Source: Bosea sp. ANAM02 (GTDB lineage Bacteria; Pseudomonadota; Alphaproteobacteria; Rhizobiales; Beijerinckiaceae). Taken from it: DNA of 64,000 nt. The stretch covers positions 4,554,001 to 4,618,000 of the forward strand of contig NZ_AP022848.1 in the NCBI RefSeq assembly GCF_011764485.1. Direction: 5' to 3'. Every line of letters begins with the position of its first letter. The first letter of the stretch is position 1. Of the stretch, positions 17,341 through 26,195 are shown in pieces. The translations under genes were made by a program, and so were the position numbers. Below the pieces are notes generated by a model, which saw only the letters and a program-made list of their open reading frames with translations, made no database searches and had not been told where the DNA came from.

Positions 17341-18485
17341 TGCCGATCACCGCGAACTGGAGCTATCCGACCGCCGTCAAGCTGGGTGCGGGGCGGATCA
17401 GGGAACTGGCCGACCACTGCAAGGCGCTCGGCATGAAGCGGCCGCTGCTGGTCACCGATCGCGGGCTGGCGAGCATGGCGATCACCGCCAACGCGCTCGA
17501 CATCCTCGAGGCCGGCGGGCTCGGCCGGGCGATCTTCGCCGATGTCGACCCGAACCCGAACGAACGCAATCTCGATGCCGGCGTCCGAGCCTTCAAGGCG
17601 GGCGGGCATGACGGCGTCGTCGCCTTCGGCGGCGGCTCCGGTCTCGACCTCGGCAAATGCGTGGCCTTCATGGCCGGCCAGACCCGGCCCGTCTGGGATT
17701 TCGCGGATATCGGCGACTGGTGGACGCGCGCCTCGATCGAGGGCATAGCGCCGATCGTCGCGGTGCCGACCACGGCGGGAACCGGCTCCGAGGTCGGGCG
17801 CGCCTCGGTCATCACCAATTCGCAGACCCAGACCAAGAAGATCATCTTCCACCCGAAATTCCTGCCGGGCGTGACGATCTGCGACCCCGAGCTGACCGTC
17901 GGCATGCCCAGGGCGATCACGGCGGGCACCGGAATGGACGCCTTCGCGCATTGCCTGGAAGCCTACTCCTCGCCCTTCTTCCACCCGATGAGCCAGGGCA
18001 TCGCGCTGGAAGGCATGCGACTGGTGAAGACCTACCTGCCGCGCGCCTATGCCGATGGCGGGGATATCGAGGCCCGCACGCAGATGATGGCGGCCGCCGC
18101 GATGGGCGCCGTCGCCTTCCAGAAGGGGCTGGGCGCGATCCATTCGCTCTCCCATCCGGTCGGCGCGGTCTACCACACCCATCATGGCACCACGAATGCG
18201 GTCGTGATGCCGCCGGTGCTGCGCTTCAACCGCCCGGCGATCGAGGAGAAGATCGCGGCTGCCGCCGCCTATCTCGGCATCGCCGGGGGCTTCGACGGCT
18301 TCTACGATTTCGTGCTGAAGCTGCGCTCCGATCTCGGCATTCCCGACAAGCTCGGCGCGCTCGGCGTCGGAACCGACCGGATCGACGAACTGGCGGAGGC
18401 CGCCGTGGAAGACCCCTCGACCGGCGGCAACCCGGTGGAACTCACGGTCGACGCGGCGCGCAAGCTGCTGATCGAGTCGATCTGA
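17340..18485 (+). CDS. Iron-containing (group III) alcohol dehydrogenase
   Basis: A 381-residue NAD(P)-dependent enzyme of the Fe-ADH family. NAD site GGGSGLDLGK at 97-106 and PTTAGTGSE at 143-151. Metal ligands by family alignment: D200 and H204 (DAFAHCLE), H268 and H282 (HSLSHPVGA ... HTHHG). It could interconvert an alcohol and aldehyde in the same pathway as the GMC enzyme. Its ATG is in a TGATG overlap with the aldehyde dehydrogenase stop. It is the last gene of the rightward operon; the next gene converges from the other strand 12 bases away. Confidence 0.93.
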   Translation: MPITANWSYPTAVKLGAGRIRELADHCKALGMKRPLLVTDRGLASMAITANALDILEAGGLGRAIFADVDPNPNERNLDAGVRAFKAGGHDGVVAFGGGSGLDLGKCVAFMAGQTRPVWDFADIGDWWTRASIEGIAPIVAVPTTAGTGSEVGRASVITNSQTQTKKIIFHPKFLPGVTICDPELTVGMPRAITAGTGMDAFAHCLEAYSSPFFHPMSQGIALEGMRLVKTYLPRAYADGGDIEARTQMMAAAAMGAVAFQKGLGAIHSLSHPVGAVYHTHHGTTNAVVMPPVLRFNRPAIEEKIAAAAAYLGIAGGFDGFYDFVLKLRSDLGIPDKLGALGVGTDRIDELAEAAVEDPSTGGNPVELTVDAARKLLIESI

Positions 18486-18497
18486 GATCGGTGGGTA

Positions 18498-19142
18498 TTA
18501 TGAACCGGCGCGCAGCTTGCGGACGATGTTCGCGGCGCGCCGGATCGCGGTGATTGCGGCGCCGACAGCGATGAGCCAGAGCGCGCCGACGAGAACCTGG
18601 TTGTGGCCACTCCAGAGCGGCTCCGCCAATGATAGCACGGCAGCCGCCGTGATCACCGCCATGCGGTGCTGCTTGGCCATCGGCCCGGAGAAATCGGCGG
18701 GCAGACCGCAATTGCGACCGAGCTCGCGGGTATAGGCGGTCAGCACCGCGAAAGCCGCCGCTGCCCAGCCCAGCGCCGGCTGCCCCACGCCATAGCCGGC
18801 ACCGACGAGGATCAGGATATCGGCGACGCGGTCGGGGAATTCGTTCCAGAACGGCCCGTCTGGCGCCTGCTTGCCGCCCTCGATCGCGACCATCCCGTCG
18901 AACAGATTGCAGAGCAATCGGAACTGGCAGAACAGCGCGGCAACGAACAGCAAGGCAACGCGAGAACCGCCCGTGGTCGCGCCCGCCTGCCAGAAGGCGA
19001 TGCCGGCGACGGCCGCCATCGCCATGCTCGCCTTGGAGATCTGGTTCGGCGTCACGGAAGCCGCGCACAGCTTGCGGGCGATCGTGCGGGCCCAGCCGGA
19101 ATCGCGGCTGGCGAGCGGGCGGCGGTTCTCGTCATGCGCCAT
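18498..19142 (-). CDS. CDP-alcohol phosphatidyltransferase family membrane protein
   Basis: A 214-residue membrane enzyme that would swap CMP in a CDP-activated lipid for an alcohol head group. The motif DG-x-V-A at 82-86 and two aspartates at D104 and D108 (FPDRVAD) fit the family's D-G-x2-A-R ... D-x3-D pattern, but the arginine after A is I here and the gap to the two later Asp is long (DG at 82, D104, D108). Four to five membrane segments follow. It closes a four-gene operon with PlsC and CdsA. Variant motif residues leave the head group open. Confidence 0.8.
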   Translation of the reverse strand: MAHDENRRPLASRDSGWARTIARKLCAASVTPNQISKASMAMAAVAGIAFWQAGATTGGSRVALLFVAALFCQFRLLCNLFDGMVAIEGGKQAPDGPFWNEFPDRVADILILVGAGYGVGQPALGWAAAAFAVLTAYTRELGRNCGLPADFSGPMAKQHRMAVITAAAVLSLAEPLWSGHNQVLVGALWLIAVGAAITAIRRAANIVRKLRAGS

Positions 19143-19145
19143 GGG

Positions 19146-19535
19146 TCAGGCCTTCCGGATGCGCCAGAGCGAATAGTTGTAGAGCGCGGCGTAGCTCGTC
19201 GCGACGGTGAGCGGCACGGCGATGGTCTTGGCGATCTCGGGCGTGCCGCCGATCGTGTGGAGAAGCGTCAGCAGCGTCGCCGAGACAAGGCCGGCGATCG
19301 CGGGCGGCGCGAGCAAGGCTGTGAGGCCCGAGAAGCGGCTGGCGAGATACTCAATGCAGCGCTTGAGGACCAGCGTGATCGTGGCCGAGATCGCGCCCTG
19401 CAGCAGTCCGGCCTGGAGCGGCGCCGGCATCGGATGGGCGCGGTTGGCGAAGACCGCCCAGCTTCCCATCGCGAGGAAGGCGAAGCCGACATGGACGATG
19501 CTGCTCCGCATCAGGCGCGCGAGCGGTCTGCTCAT
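19146..19535 (-). CDS. Small polytopic membrane protein in phospholipid operon
   Basis: A 129-residue protein with four hydrophobic segments, no soluble domain and no family I can name; the layout of four short segments recalls GtrA-type proteins. Its start overlaps the CdsA stop in ATGA form and it ends 4 bases before the phosphatidyltransferase start. Position between two lipid enzymes suggests a membrane partner or lipid carrier. Confidence 0.7.
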   Translation of the reverse strand: MSRPLARLMRSSIVHVGFAFLAMGSWAVFANRAHPMPAPLQAGLLQGAISATITLVLKRCIEYLASRFSGLTALLAPPAIAGLVSATLLTLLHTIGGTPEIAKTIAVPLTVATSYAALYNYSLWRIRKA

Positions 19536-20482
19536 ACGGCCGACCAGCCGTAGCGGACGAGATGGAAGAAGATCGGCGCCGAGAATACGACCGAGTCGAG
19601 CCGGTCGATGAAGCCGCCATGGCCGGCGATCAGGTTGCCCCAGTCCTTGACACCGCGATCGCGCTTGATCGCCGACATGACGAGCCCGCCGAAGAAGCCC
19701 ATCAGGACGATGACCAGCGCGAGAAAAGCGGCTTGCAGGGGTGTGAACGGCGTCATCCAGGACAGACCTGCGCCGACGGCGGTGGCGCTCAATGCACCGC
19801 CGACGAAGCCTTCGACCGTCTTCGAGGGCGATAGCTTCGGCGCGATCTTGGTGCGGCCGAGAAGCTTGCCCCAGACATATTGCAGGACGTCGCTGATCTG
19901 CACGACGATGACAAGGAAGGCGATCAGCAGGACGTTGCGACCCTCATAGCCGGCGATATCGAGGCTGAGCAGCGCCGGCACATGCGAGGTCGCGAAGACG
20001 CAGATCATCAGCGCCCATTGCACTTCCGCGATGCGGATCAGGAAATGGTCGGTATCGCCGCGCGTCGCCGCGATGATCGGCATCAGCAGGAAGGCGTAGA
20101 CCGGGATGAAGATCGAATAGAGCCCATACCACTCGATCCAGATCAGGTAATACTGCACCGGCAGCACGACGAAGAAGGCAGCGGCCAGCGCCCAGTGATC
20201 GGCCCGGCGCGTATCGGTCAGCGTGATGAACTCGCGCAGCGCCGCGAAGGAACAGAAGCCGAAGAGCAGGGTGACGCCGGTCTTGCCGCCGATGAGGGCA
20301 AGCCCCATCAGCACGACCATGACCCACCAGGCCCGGATGCGGTCGTTCAGGTTCTCGACCACGGCGTTCGAGCCGTCGGGCGAGAGCTTGCGCTGCAGCA
20401 CGAAGCCGATGGCCGAGGCGAGGACGAGGACGCCGAGGATGCCGGCGAGCACGGCCACCAGATCGGGATGCGGCATCGTCAT
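19532..20482 (-). CDS. cdsA: Phosphatidate cytidylyltransferase
   Basis: A 316-residue integral membrane enzyme making CDP-diacylglycerol from phosphatidate and CTP. The C-terminal signature S-A-I-K-R-x4-K-D-W-G with HGGFIDRLD matches the CdsA pattern (PS01315). About eight membrane segments are visible, and the N-terminus carries a large soluble-facing turn. It lies between PlsC and a CDP-alcohol phosphatidyltransferase, so the operon covers three successive steps from lysophosphatidate to phospholipid. It may be a second CdsA besides the essential one usually near dxr/uppS. Confidence 0.9.
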   Translation of the reverse strand: MTMPHPDLVAVLAGILGVLVLASAIGFVLQRKLSPDGSNAVVENLNDRIRAWWVMVVLMGLALIGGKTGVTLLFGFCSFAALREFITLTDTRRADHWALAAAFFVVLPVQYYLIWIEWYGLYSIFIPVYAFLLMPIIAATRGDTDHFLIRIAEVQWALMICVFATSHVPALLSLDIAGYEGRNVLLIAFLVIVVQISDVLQYVWGKLLGRTKIAPKLSPSKTVEGFVGGALSATAVGAGLSWMTPFTPLQAAFLALVIVLMGFFGGLVMSAIKRDRGVKDWGNLIAGHGGFIDRLDSVVFSAPIFFHLVRYGWSAV

Positions 20483-21117
20483 GACGCGTTCGCCTTCGGG
20501 GACAGGGCGAGCAAGGCGGCCTCGGCCCTCGCCAGGAAATCCGGCTTCGCCTCGCCATCGGCAAGACGCAGCGGTGCGCCGAAGGTGACGGTGCAGATCA
20601 GTGGGATCGGCACGAATTCGCCCTTGGGCATGACGCGGTTGAGATTGTCGATCCAGGTCGGCACGAGGGCCACGTCCGGCCGCGCCTGCGCCAGATGGAA
20701 CAGGCCGCTCTTGAACGGCAGCAGCCGTGTCTCGGTCATGTTGCGCGTGCCCTCGGGGAACACGATCAGCGAGGAGCCGGCATCGAGCGCCTCGGTCATC
20801 TGGGTGACCGGGTCGCTGGTGCGGCTGTCGCGATCGCGGTCGATCAGGACGGCGTCGAAGACGTCGCGGCCGATGAAGCGGCGCGGCCCGCTCTTCAGCC
20901 AGTAATCGCTGCCGGCGACGGGGCGGGTCGAAAAGCGCATGCGCCGCGGCAGCACGGTCCAGATCAGGACGAAATCGCCATGGCTGGCATGGTTGGCGAA
21001 GTAGATGCGCTGCTCGTCCGTGGGCTCGACGCCCGCCCAGCGGCCGCGGACGGCCGTGACGAAGCGGGCGAGGAAGAGGATCAGCGCGCCCGCCAGACCT
21101 GCCGCTACCCTACGCAT
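20479..21117 (-). CDS. plsC: 1-acyl-sn-glycerol-3-phosphate acyltransferase family protein
   Basis: A 212-residue membrane-bound acyltransferase with the catalytic HX4D motif H43-x4-D48 (NHASHGD) and the acceptor-binding FPEGTR at 120-125. It would acylate lysophosphatidate to phosphatidate, the substrate for CdsA just downstream, with which its stop overlaps the next start (ATGA). First gene of the leftward phospholipid operon. Length is on the short side of the PlsC family. Confidence 0.88.
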   Translation of the reverse strand: MRRVAAGLAGALILFLARFVTAVRGRWAGVEPTDEQRIYFANHASHGDFVLIWTVLPRRMRFSTRPVAGSDYWLKSGPRRFIGRDVFDAVLIDRDRDSRTSDPVTQMTEALDAGSSLIVFPEGTRNMTETRLLPFKSGLFHLAQARPDVALVPTWIDNLNRVMPKGEFVPIPLICTVTFGAPLRLADGEAKPDFLARAEAALLALSPKANAS

Positions 21118-21190
21118 GCCCCGTTCTCGCCCCCGTTAGCCGACCAGAGGAGGTAGCGCCTGATGCTGGCGCTGTCGATATTGGCGCCGC

Positions 21191-21979
21191 TCAAGGCGCA
21201 TTTTCATTGTTGAGCACCTGCCAGGGCAGGAGAAAGGGCTCATCGGCGTGGAAGCCGTGCAGGGCCTGGATGCCGAAGACCTGCGCGAGCCTGTCATCGT
21301 CGAGGACTTCGGCCGGCGCGCCGTCGGCGATCCGCCGGCCGTGATCGAGCAGCAGCAGCCGGTCGCAGAAGCGGGCGGCGAGCGTGAGATCGTGCAGCAC
21401 GACGACCACGCCGGTGCCGCCAGCGCTGATCCGACGCAGGAGTTGCAAGGTGTCGAGCTGATGCTGCGGGTCGAGACCGGCCAAGGGTTCATCGGCGAGG
21501 AGGTAAGGCGCTTCCACCGCCAGCGCCCGCGCCAGCAGGACACGACGACGCTCGCCGCCCGAAAGCGTCCCGACCGCACGCCCGGCGAAGCCCGCCACGT
21601 CGCAGAGCGTCAGAGCCCGCGCGACCGCGTCGCGGTCGGTGTCGCCGGCCTCCGCGAAGGGGCGGCGATGCGGCAGCCGGCCGAGCCCGACCAGCGCCTC
21701 GACCGCGAGCGCCGCAGGCGCCTCTCCGCCCTGCGCGAGAAAAGCGACGCGGCGCGCCAATGCAGCCCGCCCCAGCGCGCGCGCCGAGGCGCCGTCATAA
21801 TCGACGCTGCCACGCTCCGGCTCAAGCAGAGCCGCCAGCACGCGCAACAGGGTCGTCTTGCCGGCGCCATTGGGGCCGATCAGGCCGAGCAGCTCACCCG
21901 GCCGGACCTGGGCATCGACATCGTGCAGGATCGGCTTGCCGCCGAGCGAGACCGCGATTCCGGAAGCCGTGATCGCCAT
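21191..21979 (-). CDS. btuD: Vitamin B12 ABC transporter ATPase
   Basis: A 262-residue nucleotide-binding subunit of an iron-siderophore/B12-type importer. Walker A GPNGAGKTT and signature LSGGE followed by RRR, Walker B LLADEP. The ATG at 21979 overlaps the permease stop as TGATG; an upstream GTG at 21982 adds one residue. Last gene of the cobalamin-riboswitch operon, which makes B12 rather than heme or ferric siderophore the likely substrate. Confidence 0.86.
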   Translation of the reverse strand: MAITASGIAVSLGGKPILHDVDAQVRPGELLGLIGPNGAGKTTLLRVLAALLEPERGSVDYDGASARALGRAALARRVAFLAQGGEAPAALAVEALVGLGRLPHRRPFAEAGDTDRDAVARALTLCDVAGFAGRAVGTLSGGERRRVLLARALAVEAPYLLADEPLAGLDPQHQLDTLQLLRRISAGGTGVVVVLHDLTLAARFCDRLLLLDHGRRIADGAPAEVLDDDRLAQVFGIQALHGFHADEPFLLPWQVLNNENAP

Positions 21980-22992
21980 CACAAGGCCTCCCGACGCAGG
22001 CGCTGGACCAGCGCGAACAGGAAGGGCGCGCCGATCAGCGCGGTGACGACGCCGAGCTTCAGTTCCGGCCGGAGCGGCATGAGCCGGACGCCGATATCGG
22101 CCGCGAGCACGAGCATGGCGCCGCCGAAGCCGGAGGCGACCAGCAACCGCCCCGGCCGATGACCGACCAGCGGGCGCAGCAGATGCGGCACGACCAGTCC
22201 GACGAAGCCGATCGCGCCTGTGACCGCGACCGCGCTGCCGACGGCGAGAGCCGCCCCGCCGATCACGCGCGCGCGCAGCCCGCCGAGGTCGAAGCCGAGG
22301 CTCGCCGCCGTGTCCTCGCCGAGGCTGAGCGCATCGAGGGCAGGCGCCGTCGAGGCGAGCAGGATCCAGCCGAGCAGCATCAGCGGCAGGGCCAGCGCGA
22401 CGTGGCTCATGCTCCGGTCGGCCAGCGAGCCCATCAGCCAGAACACGATCTCCAGCGCCGCGTAGGGGTTGGGCGCTAGGTTCAAGGCGAGCGCGGTCGC
22501 CGCGCCCGCGAAGCTGTTGAGCGCCACGCCGGCAAGGATCAGCGTGGTCGTGCTCGCGCCGCGTCCAAGCAGGATGAAGAGGATCGAGGTCGCCAGCAGC
22601 GCACCCGCGATGCCGCCGAGCGGCAGGGCGAGCGCGAGGCTGGCCGAGAGCCCGCTATAGAAGGCGAGGACGGCACCGAAGGCGGCCGCGCTGGAGATGC
22701 CGATAACGCCCGGCTCGGCCAGCGGGTTGCGCAGCAGCCCCTGCATCGCCGCGCCGGCCATGCCGAGGCTGAAGCCGACGAGCGCGCCGAGCAGGGCGCG
22801 CGGCAGGCGCAGTTCGTAGAGCACCAGTGCCGGCAGGCTCTTTTGCCCCGCGAGGAGGTCCGACACCGCCTGGCCCAGCGCCAGCGGCGCATAGCCGACA
22901 GCCATGGAGATCGCGGTCATCGCCAGAGTGGCGAGGGCAAGCAATCCCAGCAGCACCACCGGCCTGACGTCGGATGAAGCCTCCGACCTCAT
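21979..22992 (-). CDS. btuC: Vitamin B12 ABC transporter permease (FecCD family)
   Basis: A 337-residue protein with about ten membrane segments, as in BtuC/FhuB. Family blocks: LRLPRALLGALVGFSLGMAGAAMQGLLRNPLAEPGVIGIS, the classical motif after the first segments, and GFVGLVVPHLLRPLVGH near the C-terminus, the ATPase-contact helix. Overlaps btuF by 4 bases and btuD by TGATG. Specificity for cobalamin is inferred from the riboswitch and btuB upstream. Confidence 0.88.
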   Translation of the reverse strand: MRSEASSDVRPVVLLGLLALATLAMTAISMAVGYAPLALGQAVSDLLAGQKSLPALVLYELRLPRALLGALVGFSLGMAGAAMQGLLRNPLAEPGVIGISSAAAFGAVLAFYSGLSASLALALPLGGIAGALLATSILFILLGRGASTTTLILAGVALNSFAGAATALALNLAPNPYAALEIVFWLMGSLADRSMSHVALALPLMLLGWILLASTAPALDALSLGEDTAASLGFDLGGLRARVIGGAALAVGSAVAVTGAIGFVGLVVPHLLRPLVGHRPGRLLVASGFGGAMLVLAADIGVRLMPLRPELKLGVVTALIGAPFLFALVQRLRREAL

Positions 22993-23849
22993 GACTTCTC
23001 CTCCACGGCACGCACCAGCAATTCGATCGCGTCGAGCACGCTCGGGCCGGCGCAGGTCCAGAACCGCGACGGCAAGGCGACGAGCTTCAGGCGGTCCCCT
23101 AGCCGCTCGATCACCGGATGGTGCAGGACCTCATGCGCCAGCGACGGCGGCCCGTCCGGCGTCTCGTTCAGGATCAGGATATCGGCACGGCCGAGCGCCA
23201 CAGTTTCAAGCGCGATCTGGCCATAGCTCTCGACACCGAGCTCGGCGGCGATGTTGACGAGGCCAGCGCGGGCCAGAATCTCGTCGACGAGCGAGCCCCG
23301 CCCGACCGTGAAGCCGCTCGGACGCAAGACGATCGCCCGGAGTGGCCGCTCGACGCGACGCGCGGCGAGCGCCTGCAGTCGCCGCTCGATCCCGGCGAGC
23401 AACGCTTGCCCGCGCTCGGGCTCGCCGAGAACCTCCGCCATCTTCGCGATCTGCGCCTTCATCTCCGCGAGGTTGCGAGGAACGCCGAATTCCTTGACCG
23501 TGATGCCGACGCGCCGGAGCAGGGAAACGGTGGCGCGCGTCGTATAGGCGCCGGCGACGACGAGATCGGGTTTGAAGCCCAGTACCTCCTCGGCCAGGCC
23601 GTGATTGGCCGGAATCAGGCGTGCGGCCTCGGCGATGTTGGCGTTGCGCGGATCCTGCGACAGCCATGTCACCGAGGCGATGCGTGCGGGATCGGCCAGG
23701 CGCAGCACGAGCTCGTCCGTGCACATGTTGAGCGAGACGATGCGCGCCGGCCGCTCCGTGGCGGACGTGACCGATACCGCAGCGCCCGAAAGCGCGACGG
23801 TGATCAGGTAAGCGCCACGCAGGCGCCGCTGGAGCCGGGCAAAGCTCAT
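22989..23849 (-). CDS. btuF: Periplasmic cobalamin-binding protein
   Basis: A 286-residue helical-backbone binding protein. An N-terminal signal-like stretch (about 1-30) leads to RIVSLNMCTDELVLRLADP, the usual opening of BtuF/FhuD-like receptors, and a long linking helix sits around EMKAQIAKMAEVLGE. The start overlaps btuB's stop (ATGA). Delivers substrate taken up by BtuB to BtuCD. A sequence-only call of B12 over siderophore rests on the riboswitch. Confidence 0.85.
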   Translation of the reverse strand: MSFARLQRRLRGAYLITVALSGAAVSVTSATERPARIVSLNMCTDELVLRLADPARIASVTWLSQDPRNANIAEAARLIPANHGLAEEVLGFKPDLVVAGAYTTRATVSLLRRVGITVKEFGVPRNLAEMKAQIAKMAEVLGEPERGQALLAGIERRLQALAARRVERPLRAIVLRPSGFTVGRGSLVDEILARAGLVNIAAELGVESYGQIALETVALGRADILILNETPDGPPSLAHEVLHHPVIERLGDRLKLVALPSRFWTCAGPSVLDAIELLVRAVEEKS

Positions 23850-25792
23850 CCGCCGATGGCCACCTTGATGCCGCCGAAGATGCCGAGGCCCGGCACGAGG
23901 AAGCCGACCGGATTCTCCCAGCGCTTGTCGAAGAGGTTATCGACCCGTCCGAACACCGTCACCCTGTCGGTCGCCTTGTACTCGGCGGCGAGATTGACCA
24001 GCGTCGCGCCCTTCGCCCGCATGCGCGGGACCGAGAAGTCGCGATTGCCGTCGACCCAGGACCCGACATAGACCAGCGTCGCCGAGAGGCTGAGCCTGTC
24101 GGTGGGCGCCCAGGTTGCGGTCGCGCTCGCCTCGTGGCGCGGCCGGCGCAGCAATTCCTGCCGGGCGATCTCATCCTTCGCGAGGGTGAAGGTGTAGTCG
24201 GCGCGGATGCGGAACTGCGGCAAGATCTCGAGCGCGGCGAAGGCCTCGACGCCCTTCGTCTTCGCCTTGCCGATATTGGCGTAGGAATCGCGCCGGGTAT
24301 TGGTGACGATCAGGTTCTCGATGTCGTTCTGGAACCAGGTCGCGCCGAGTTGCAGGCGCTTGTCGAAGAGCGGCTGCTCGAAGCCGATATCCCAGCCGCG
24401 GCTCTCCTCCGGCTTGAGGTTGGGATTGCCGAAGAAGTTGAAACCGGGGCGGTAGTCGATGAACAGCTCGCTCAGCGTCGGCGCCTTGAAGCCGGTGCCG
24501 TAGCTCGCCTTCAACTTTGTGTCCGTGCCGGGGATGATCACGGCCGGCGCGACGCGGTAGGTCGTGTGCCCGCCATAGCTGTCGTCATGATCGTGGCGGA
24601 TATTGGCCGCCAGGAAATAGCGATCCTGGAGATTGCCCTGATATTCGAGCCAGGCCGCCTTGTTGCCGTTCGAGGCGATGAGGTTCGTCGTGTCCAGCCG
24701 CTCGCGCTCGTATTGCAGGCCCATCATCAGGTTGTGGCCCTTCGCGATCTCCAGATTGCCGCGCCAGTCGAACTTGATGCGCTCGCCGAGGCTCTGGTTG
24801 GACAGGCCGAGCAGGCCGGTTGCCGCAGACGCCGTGCGCGTTCCCCTGTCCTGCCGCGAATACGACAGGCCGAAGGTGTTGACGAAGCGGCCGGCGAGCG
24901 GATCCCAGACCACCTCGCCGCGGGTGAAGGCCTGCGCGTAGTTCTGCAGGGAGCGATAGGGCGAGGGCCGGCTCGGGAAGCCGGTATCGCCGGTATAGCG
25001 GAGCTGGCCGTCCTGATAGCGGCCGACCCAGTTCAGCGTCAGCGTGTCGGTGAGCGCGAAGCCGAGGCGGCCGGAATAGCTGTAATTGTCGAAGATGTTC
25101 GGATTGATCCGGCGGCCGGGCGGCACGAGGTTCGGCGGCGTCACCTCGGTTCCGTCGGCGCGGAAATGCGCGGCGTTGAAGGCGTAGTTGAAGCGATCGT
25201 CGCCGCCGCTGAAGCCGGCGGACTGGCTGAAGGTGCCGTGCGAGCCGGCCTCGACGCGCGCGGTCATCTTCGGCGGCCCTTCGCCGCGCTTCGTGGTCAC
25301 CGAAATGATGCCGCCCAGCGCGTTGGCGCCGTAGAGGCCGCTCTGCGGGCCGCGCAACACCTCGATGCGCTCGATATCCTCGGTCAGCATCGAGCCGAAA
25401 TCGAAGGAGCGGTTCGGTGCCGAGGGGTCGTTGGCCTCGATGCCGTCGATCAGCACCTTGACGTGGTTGGAGTTGGTGCCGCGCATGAAGACCGAGGTCA
25501 GGCCGCCTGGACCGCCGGTCTGGACGATGTTGAGACCGGGCACGGTGGCGAGCGCCTGCGGCAAGGTGCGGCGCTGCTGCTGCTCGATATCCCTGGTGGT
25601 GATCACGGTGACGGCGCTCGCGATCTCGCGCGCCGGGGTCGGCGTGCCCGTGGCGCTGACGATGATTTCGTCGAGCGCCACGGTAGCGGGTGCATTCTGG
25701 GCGACAGCCGGGGCAACGGCAGCCAGGATGGCGAAACAGGAGGCGGACAGCAGCAGGCGGCCGCATCCGGCGGCCGGGAGGAAGACGTTCAC
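23846..25792 (-). CDS. btuB: TonB-dependent outer-membrane receptor, vitamin B12 type
   Basis: A 648-residue gated porin for uptake of cobalamin, energised by TonB. Signal peptide at about 1-32 (ending AVA|QN), a TonB-box-like DEIIVSATG, a plug domain with QQRRTLPQALATVPGLNIV, VFMRGTNSNHVKVLIDG and IERIEVLRGPQSGLYGANALGGII, then a C-terminal beta barrel closing GGIKVAIGG. The GTG start at 25792 is preceded by GAGG eight bases away, better than the ATG at 25849. A cobalamin riboswitch lies just upstream, and btuFCD follow in one operon. Confidence 0.92.
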   Translation of the reverse strand: MNVFLPAAGCGRLLLSASCFAILAAVAPAVAQNAPATVALDEIIVSATGTPTPAREIASAVTVITTRDIEQQQRRTLPQALATVPGLNIVQTGGPGGLTSVFMRGTNSNHVKVLIDGIEANDPSAPNRSFDFGSMLTEDIERIEVLRGPQSGLYGANALGGIISVTTKRGEGPPKMTARVEAGSHGTFSQSAGFSGGDDRFNYAFNAAHFRADGTEVTPPNLVPPGRRINPNIFDNYSYSGRLGFALTDTLTLNWVGRYQDGQLRYTGDTGFPSRPSPYRSLQNYAQAFTRGEVVWDPLAGRFVNTFGLSYSRQDRGTRTASAATGLLGLSNQSLGERIKFDWRGNLEIAKGHNLMMGLQYERERLDTTNLIASNGNKAAWLEYQGNLQDRYFLAANIRHDHDDSYGGHTTYRVAPAVIIPGTDTKLKASYGTGFKAPTLSELFIDYRPGFNFFGNPNLKPEESRGWDIGFEQPLFDKRLQLGATWFQNDIENLIVTNTRRDSYANIGKAKTKGVEAFAALEILPQFRIRADYTFTLAKDEIARQELLRRPRHEASATATWAPTDRLSLSATLVYVGSWVDGNRDFSVPRMRAKGATLVNLAAEYKATDRVTVFGRVDNLFDKRWENPVGFLVPGLGIFGGIKVAIGG

Positions 25793-25929
25793 GATGGAGA
25801 CCTCGGGCGTTGACGTCAGTGGCACGTCACCGCGAACGCGATCTCCCATCAGCCGCGCGAAAGGCGGCGAACAGTCAAATCAGCGATCGAAACACCCCGT
25901 CCGAACGTGTTCGCGTGTGACCACGGCTG

Positions 25930-26105
25930 ACGGCAGGTCTCCTGGCTCGCGGGTCGGTGCCTTGCGCCGCCTTCCCAGGTCCGAGGCCCCAGTGGCGTCT
26001 GGCGAAAGGCTCGCCGCTTACAGTTGCGGGGGCAGCCGCGGCATGGAGTGGCGAACCACCCGCACCGCGTTCCCTTTTGATCCCGTGAGGGAACCGTCGC
26101 AGTGA
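25930..26105 (-). promoter_or_regulatory. Cobalamin (B12) riboswitch
   Basis: Reading leftward, this leader holds the B12-box sequence CCGCAACTGTAAGCGG preceded by GGCTGCCC, then GCCACTGGGG, a GGGAAGGCGG segment, and the closing GAGCCAGGAGACCTGCC. The order and spacing match adenosylcobalamin riboswitches. The P1 end GACGGCAGG sits at about 25930-25938, with a GCCGC/GCGGC stem at 25852-25868 between it and the btuB start that may be the expression platform. B12 excess would shut down btuBFCD. Confidence 0.9.
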
Positions 26106-26195
26106 CGCGTAAGGCGAAAACATGGCGGCGTCAAACGGCGCCGCGCGGCGATCGAAGCCGGAAAGCCGAGCGCCGGATCGGCGCCCGGAAGAACC

